From Megachile rotundata (lineage: Eukaryota; Arthropoda; Insecta; Hymenoptera; Megachilidae): a DNA stretch of 64,000 nucleotides. Position 1 is the stretch's first letter, and each line of letters begins with the position of its first letter. The notes beneath the pieces are model-generated. The model was not told the DNA's origin and did not search any database. It saw only the letters and a program-made list of their open reading frames with translations. This document shows positions 59,430-64,000 of this stretch, one piece after another. Both the position numbers and the translations under genes were made by a program. Location: contig NC_134988.1 in the NCBI RefSeq assembly GCF_050947335.1, positions 3,658,001 to 3,722,000 of the forward strand, written 5' to 3'.

Positions 59430-61030
59430 TTCATATTATCATTGTCATCAAGTGGTGATAAATGATGCGATTGAAACGATAATTATCGAACGTATGTTCA
59501 TCATTTATATTGAGTGCATATATCCGACAATGATACATCATACTTAATTTTTCTGAGAAAATGGGTTTTGTTTACAAGTTTTTATTAGCGCTTTGACTGC
59601 TGGAACTGTTACCAGTAAAAACGACTGATTTTACAATTTTATTTTAAAATTATTACTTCTAGATTCATTTTTTTTCATAATAATATTACTTTTGTAGCTG
59701 TAAGGTAAAGGTACCAGTACCTAGTTGACTAGTTTTTAGAAAACATCAAAAATAAGGTTTTTGTAAGCTGTGTACTTTTGATGAATGTGAACTTCAGATG
59801 TCATATCAGTCAGTGAAATTTTATAATTACATGCGACGTGAAGTATGTTCATTAATAACGAACATTTATATTCATTAATGTAATATGTCGTTATATTTTT
59901 ATTTCCTTAACACTTCTGTTAAGAATAGCTATACGATTTATGTAAAAAAGCTCATACACTGCGAATAAAATATATTTCTTTTAGTACAAGCGCACAGCTA
60001 CCAACAAACAGAGGGTGAATTATTATTTCTTTAATTTCTAAGAATGGTCAACTTCTCAAGCATTTATCGACTTTTAAATATACTCTTTTAAATTTGTATA
60101 ACTCAACTTTATCTAAAAAGTGGTCTTCTTATATAATCTAGAAGGCTTAAAAAATATCTGGAGGCATCGATTATCGCTGTTTATTAACAGAGCCAGCGTC
60201 CACAGTTCACGTGGAAAATCTCTCTTAACTTGTCAACTACTGGCGGCATTTTTTCAACTAAAGAAATAATATAGCGAATTTCCTTGTTTCTGATTTAGTC
60301 AAAATTAAAAGAATTCAGTGTCATGCTTATTATACCAATGCCAGTCAAAATGAATACTTGTCAGAGTGTAAAATGGTCCTACAATCTCTTTAACCAGTTT
60401 CCTCGGTTTATATTACTTTTCACACGTTTTTATATCTTGTACTGCATAGCATTCAATATAATTGTGATAATTATGTAGAAAATTCTAGATTAATTATGAC
60501 GTTAATGCAGAACTAATGAATTCATTCGATAATATCTTTAATCGTCTATTTAGATCTAGAAACGTCGAGTTTGAATTAAAGATAATTGCATGAATGTTAT
60601 TAGAAATGTTTTACTCTGACATTGTAAAATCAGAATGGTACTTCTAAAACCTAGTGCTGAAGAAACTATACAGAGCTCACTTTGTAATAGAACTACCACC
60701 ATTTATAATACCATTTGTAATACGTAAAATGAACTCAGAAACAAAACTATATTTATTAGAAATGTGACAAATCATAATTATAGTTCATAATACAAATAAA
60801 TTATGACATCTATGATACTATACGAATACCTAATAATAATTTACTTTAAACTATAAGAATAACTTAACTTTGAAATGGAAATTAATTTCAATATTTTTGT
60901 AATCAAAGTATGTATTCTTTTTGTAAGAAAGTAATGATTGAGTAAATATAAAAATATTCTATTATATACTTTTTAATAATCAGTCATTTGAACTGGTTTT
61001 GTTGGAGATAGCTTCGTCTCATCTGTCGCT
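59430..61030. other. AT-rich intronic DNA, nothing recognised
   Basis: No gene, repeat or mobile-element ends could be supported in this stretch. Confidence 0.45.
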
Positions 61031-61036
61031 AGTATT

Positions 61037-61538
61037 AAAGTGAACTAGGTAACTGCAGACTAGTTTTTGTAAAATTGGTATTTAAACGTAAGTATTTTCA
61101 GTCAGCTATGTAAATACTTAATGCTGTCGATATCGAACGCTTTGCACAATTACTACTATTTAATTAATATTAACTAGGACCTTAATTTTCCTTGTACACT
61201 TTGATTTTGATAGGAAATTGTTTAAAATGTCAACTACTCTGCACTTTTCCTGAAAATTGGGTAAGAGCGTAACTTGAAGTTAAAAATACTTTGAAACTTT
61301 ATTTCATGTGCAATGGGGCAAGAACTGATTTATTAACAAATCTACTATAAAATGCGTTTTACTGCATTATGCAAGTACTCTATACTGCAAACAAGTACTC
61401 TTAGTTGAAGTGTAAAAGGGGATACAGTGAAACAAAAGAAGGAAACAAACATACTAAATGGAGAAATTTCGCTCATATTGTAATAAAAATAGCCTGTATA
61501 CGCACTTACCCCGTTTACGAGCTTACCCCACTTCACCT
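61037..61538 (-). mobile_element. AGGTGAAG MITE, copy 4, one end decayed
   Basis: The right end, inverted AGGTGAAGTGGGGTAAG, is intact and followed by TA. The left end is recognisable but altered (GTGAACTAGGTAACTGCAG against GATGAAGTCGGGTAAGTGC in copy 2). The body is colinear with copies 2 and 3. It is non-coding. Confidence 0.7.
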
Positions 61539-61544
61539 TACTGT

Positions 61545-64000
61545 TAAAATTACTGATAGACATATTTTGCTGTGATCAATCGGTCGTTGAAACGATTACG
61601 TAAGGAAGCAACCGAAATGGTTTTATGACGCACGATAGTGTTATTTCGTATCAAACGACATTTTCTGGTGTTATATCATCCAATAGAAACATTATGTTTC
61701 TTTTATAATACAAGTTTGATAATCGTATCAGATATTTTCAGATATCTTGCTTAATCCATATTCCATCGACAAGTGTTTACATTTTAATCTTCAGTTCATT
61801 GTTGAATCATGATATCCGATTCTTTTTCGTGCTCTTATAATTAAGATATTTTAATGAAGTCCGATATTGTTCTGAATAAATTACAAATTTATACCCATTG
61901 AATAAAGTATTTAATATTGGAATATTTAGAAGGAGCATATTTTTGTTGACAGTATTTTTAAAAATATTTTTATGCTGAAAAGAATCTGAACTAGAGATGC
62001 TTCTATCGGTTATCGATAGGTTATCGATATCTTATTGTTATTTCAGGGAGTATGTCTATTCAGGTGGGCCAAAAGAATGTGCATCCCTGAGAATCCGCTT
62101 TAATACAACGAGAATAACCTTTTTTAATAAAGCGTACAGCTTCACTTTTAGCAAGTTTTGCTTGTAGCAACGATGAAAAATATAAACGACATTAGTCGTT
62201 ATACAACATGTTGTCTTTTTCGGGTATATTTTGTTGACGGATTATTGAAAAATAAAAGATCGAAAATTCTTAAGTAACTTTATTATCTAAGAATTGTCTA
62301 TAAAATTATTAGCAAGTATTTAATAATATGAAATTATTAAGTGTTGAATAATAACGTCAACCAAAATAAATTTTATGGAAATAACCACATGATGACTAAT
62401 ATTTTTCATGAACAAACTAGCTATTTGCACAAAGCAGAAATTATTAGATCACTACATATGAAGCGCAGAATTTTGAAACATCTGAAGTCTGACATGATCT
62501 TATGATATGAAAGCACCGTAAAATAACACTTAAGGGGTAGTTTCCCAATTGCGGAACGGAACCTAGTACCAGACATTGGCTGTATCTATCACGTTTGAAA
62601 TGCTATATTCTTCGCATAATTCATAAAGGAGATGGTATAAACAATGATTTAGCTCTGACACCATTCAGTGTATACTATTCACGTGTCTGAAACTAAGGGA
62701 TTAACCGATTGTTGCGTTTGACAGAAATCCGGTGCAACGTGTAAATTATAGACTATTATATCTACCATTTTCCTGACCCAATCTCGGTGTATTATTACAT
62801 CTTTTAATAGGTATCTTGTTATTTACCTTTGTATTGCTACATCTTATACACTGGTTTTAATAAAGATACATTTTTTTGAAAGTTCACGGTGTCCTGATTT
62901 TGGACAAAACGTTTTTCCTATTGGCGAGCAACACACATTCGGTCTTATACGTTGTAACTTGTGTCACTGTTTACCATTTTGCTTTCAGAGATTTAACGGT
63001 GCACCTAAGTAACATAAACAAGAAGGAAAGTTAGAATTTTCGAGTAAGAATCGTAACACCAAAACCAAGAGAGATAAATCAGAATAGTTTGTTTGGAAAA
63101 CAAGAAAGATTGAATCCAATATTCAAAGTGGTAAAAATGGGCACGCGAAGCTTGCACCTATATTCGCGAATATTTGGATGATTACATCACATCATTGCAA
63201 ATTATACTGAAAGTATACTGAATTAAGATAGTGAGTTTGCTAATGTCCATTAACAGATTCCAAATAATCCTCTCTCAAAATCAAGTACAAAAGTTCAACG
63301 TTTATTTGATTTAACAATTGTGATAATGTTGGTTATTTTGTTCCTTTATTTAGATTTATATTATTGTTACAAATAAAATAGATCAAAATGTCTAAAGTAT
63401 TATGTTCTGCTTTTTTATTAAGAAATACCTTAAACATCTGACACTAACAAACCCCTATATTGTATCAGCTGTACGATTTTAGTTAAATTCAAATAATTGT
63501 ATAAACATGTCATTAATATTCTAATCACTAAATGTATTTGTAAATTTTCTACTAAACCAAATCACCAAATTTTGAGATTTTTAAATTCCCAAATGTTAAA
63601 ATCCCCAAACTTTCAAATTTCTAAACATTAAAATTTTTAAATTTACATATGTAATAATTTTCAAATTTTCTAAATTCTGAATGGCTAAAGTTCAAAAAAT
63701 TCAAATTTCCAAATGTTCTATTCCCAAAAGCCCAAATGTTTAAAGTTTAACATTTCAAAGTTCTGAACTCTTAATTTAAAAATTCACTAGTTAAACATCA
63801 ATAAATAGTGAAATTGATTTTTCCTGCGGCATGATTTTCCCTCGTAAATCAAATTTGCTTTTCTCTGCACAGTTTATCCTACCGATTAATAAATACTGAA
63901 ATTTAGTTATTATTAAAACACTACATAATCAAATGTTAGAAGTAATATTATTGTTAGTCCGATCCAGTATTTTCTCTTTCGTGATACAATCGTTTTAGGT
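61545..64000. other. AT-rich intronic DNA ending in a phased A/T block
   Basis: No exon was found. At about 62,066-62,090 CAGGTGGGCCAAAAGAATGTG resembles a mariner-type end without a partner. A phased A/T block occupies about 63,540-63,790. Confidence 0.4.

Larger units (their letters stand above)
33670..64000 (+). other. First intron of the host gene, open at the window end
   Basis: Follows the GTGAGT donor at 33,670. I found no downstream exon with a supported acceptor, frame and domain, so the intron is taken to run past the window end, more than 30 kb. It contains all elements listed below. A further exon that is short and divergent could have been missed. Confidence 0.5.

Noticed and set aside
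14802..61563. Repeated 63- to 92-codon membrane-like frame in four places
   Set aside because: It coincides with the AGGTGAAG MITE copies, begins at GTG in the terminal repeat and covers likely transposase-binding motifs.
1..64000. CRISPR arrays, operons, rRNA genes or known conserved insect microRNAs
   Set aside because: None seen; spaced identical repeats with unique spacers are absent, and I recognised no familiar microRNA seed-and-hairpin by eye, although a covariance or homology search could still find one.

Overview
The window is AT-rich nuclear DNA of an arthropod, most likely an insect and plausibly a hymenopteran. The evidence is the set of transposon types (Merlin, mariner/Tc1, piggyBac-like TTAA elements, a LINE tail of R1-clade style, a dispersed repeat beginning ACCGACTTCGAAAAAGGAGG), the TCAGT-type initiators and one clear metazoan splice donor. 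The species is inferred, not seen. There are no operons, ribosomal RNA genes, CRISPR arrays or clear tRNAs. Almost all short open frames are chance frames in AT-rich DNA or lie inside transposable elements.

Only one host gene is supported. A CpG-rich island at about 33,060-33,600 holds a candidate promoter and 5' leader. It is followed by a 21-codon first coding exon (33,606-33,669, + strand) that looks like a signal peptide and ends at a strong phase-1 splice donor. No convincing second exon follows, so 33,670-64,000 reads as a first intron of more than 30 kb. That layout is typical of secreted or cell-surface proteins, but the product cannot be named. Everything left of 33,000 reads as intergenic DNA.

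The rest is a layered record of mobile DNA. Left part: a Tc1-type non-autonomous element (1,985-2,509); a 2.1-kb solo LTR with a 4-bp target duplication (3,308-5,431) and a readable promoter on the minus strand; a LINE 3' tail (9,348-9,600); a TTAA-flanked element (9,928-10,656); a long-TIR element (12,699-13,214); a TA-flanked MITE (13,777-14,090); Tc1 remnants (14,312-14,798 and 27,163-27,754); copies of a MITE starting AGGTGAAGTGGGG; a composite hairpin repeat (17,451-18,844) next to a decayed mariner transposase; a second LTR-like block (about 22,560-23,500); and a TTAA MITE (28,938-29,253).

Intron part: the second hairpin repeat (34,443-36,913) with a Tc1-type element nested in it; two elements ending CAAGGG; a Merlin transposon (49,605-51,049) with a broken and truncated transposase; more TTAA MITEs; a foldback element (about 53,135-53,621); a degenerate tandem array (58,790-59,425); and two further AGGTGAAG MITEs. 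Between them run long blocks of phased AAATTT-like sequence alternating with GC-richer unique islands that could be regulatory. I found no gene system that I would call new. The most interesting structures are the hairpin repeat whose arms co-vary between copies, the LTRs with long hairpin-bearing leaders, and the phased A/T blocks in the intron.
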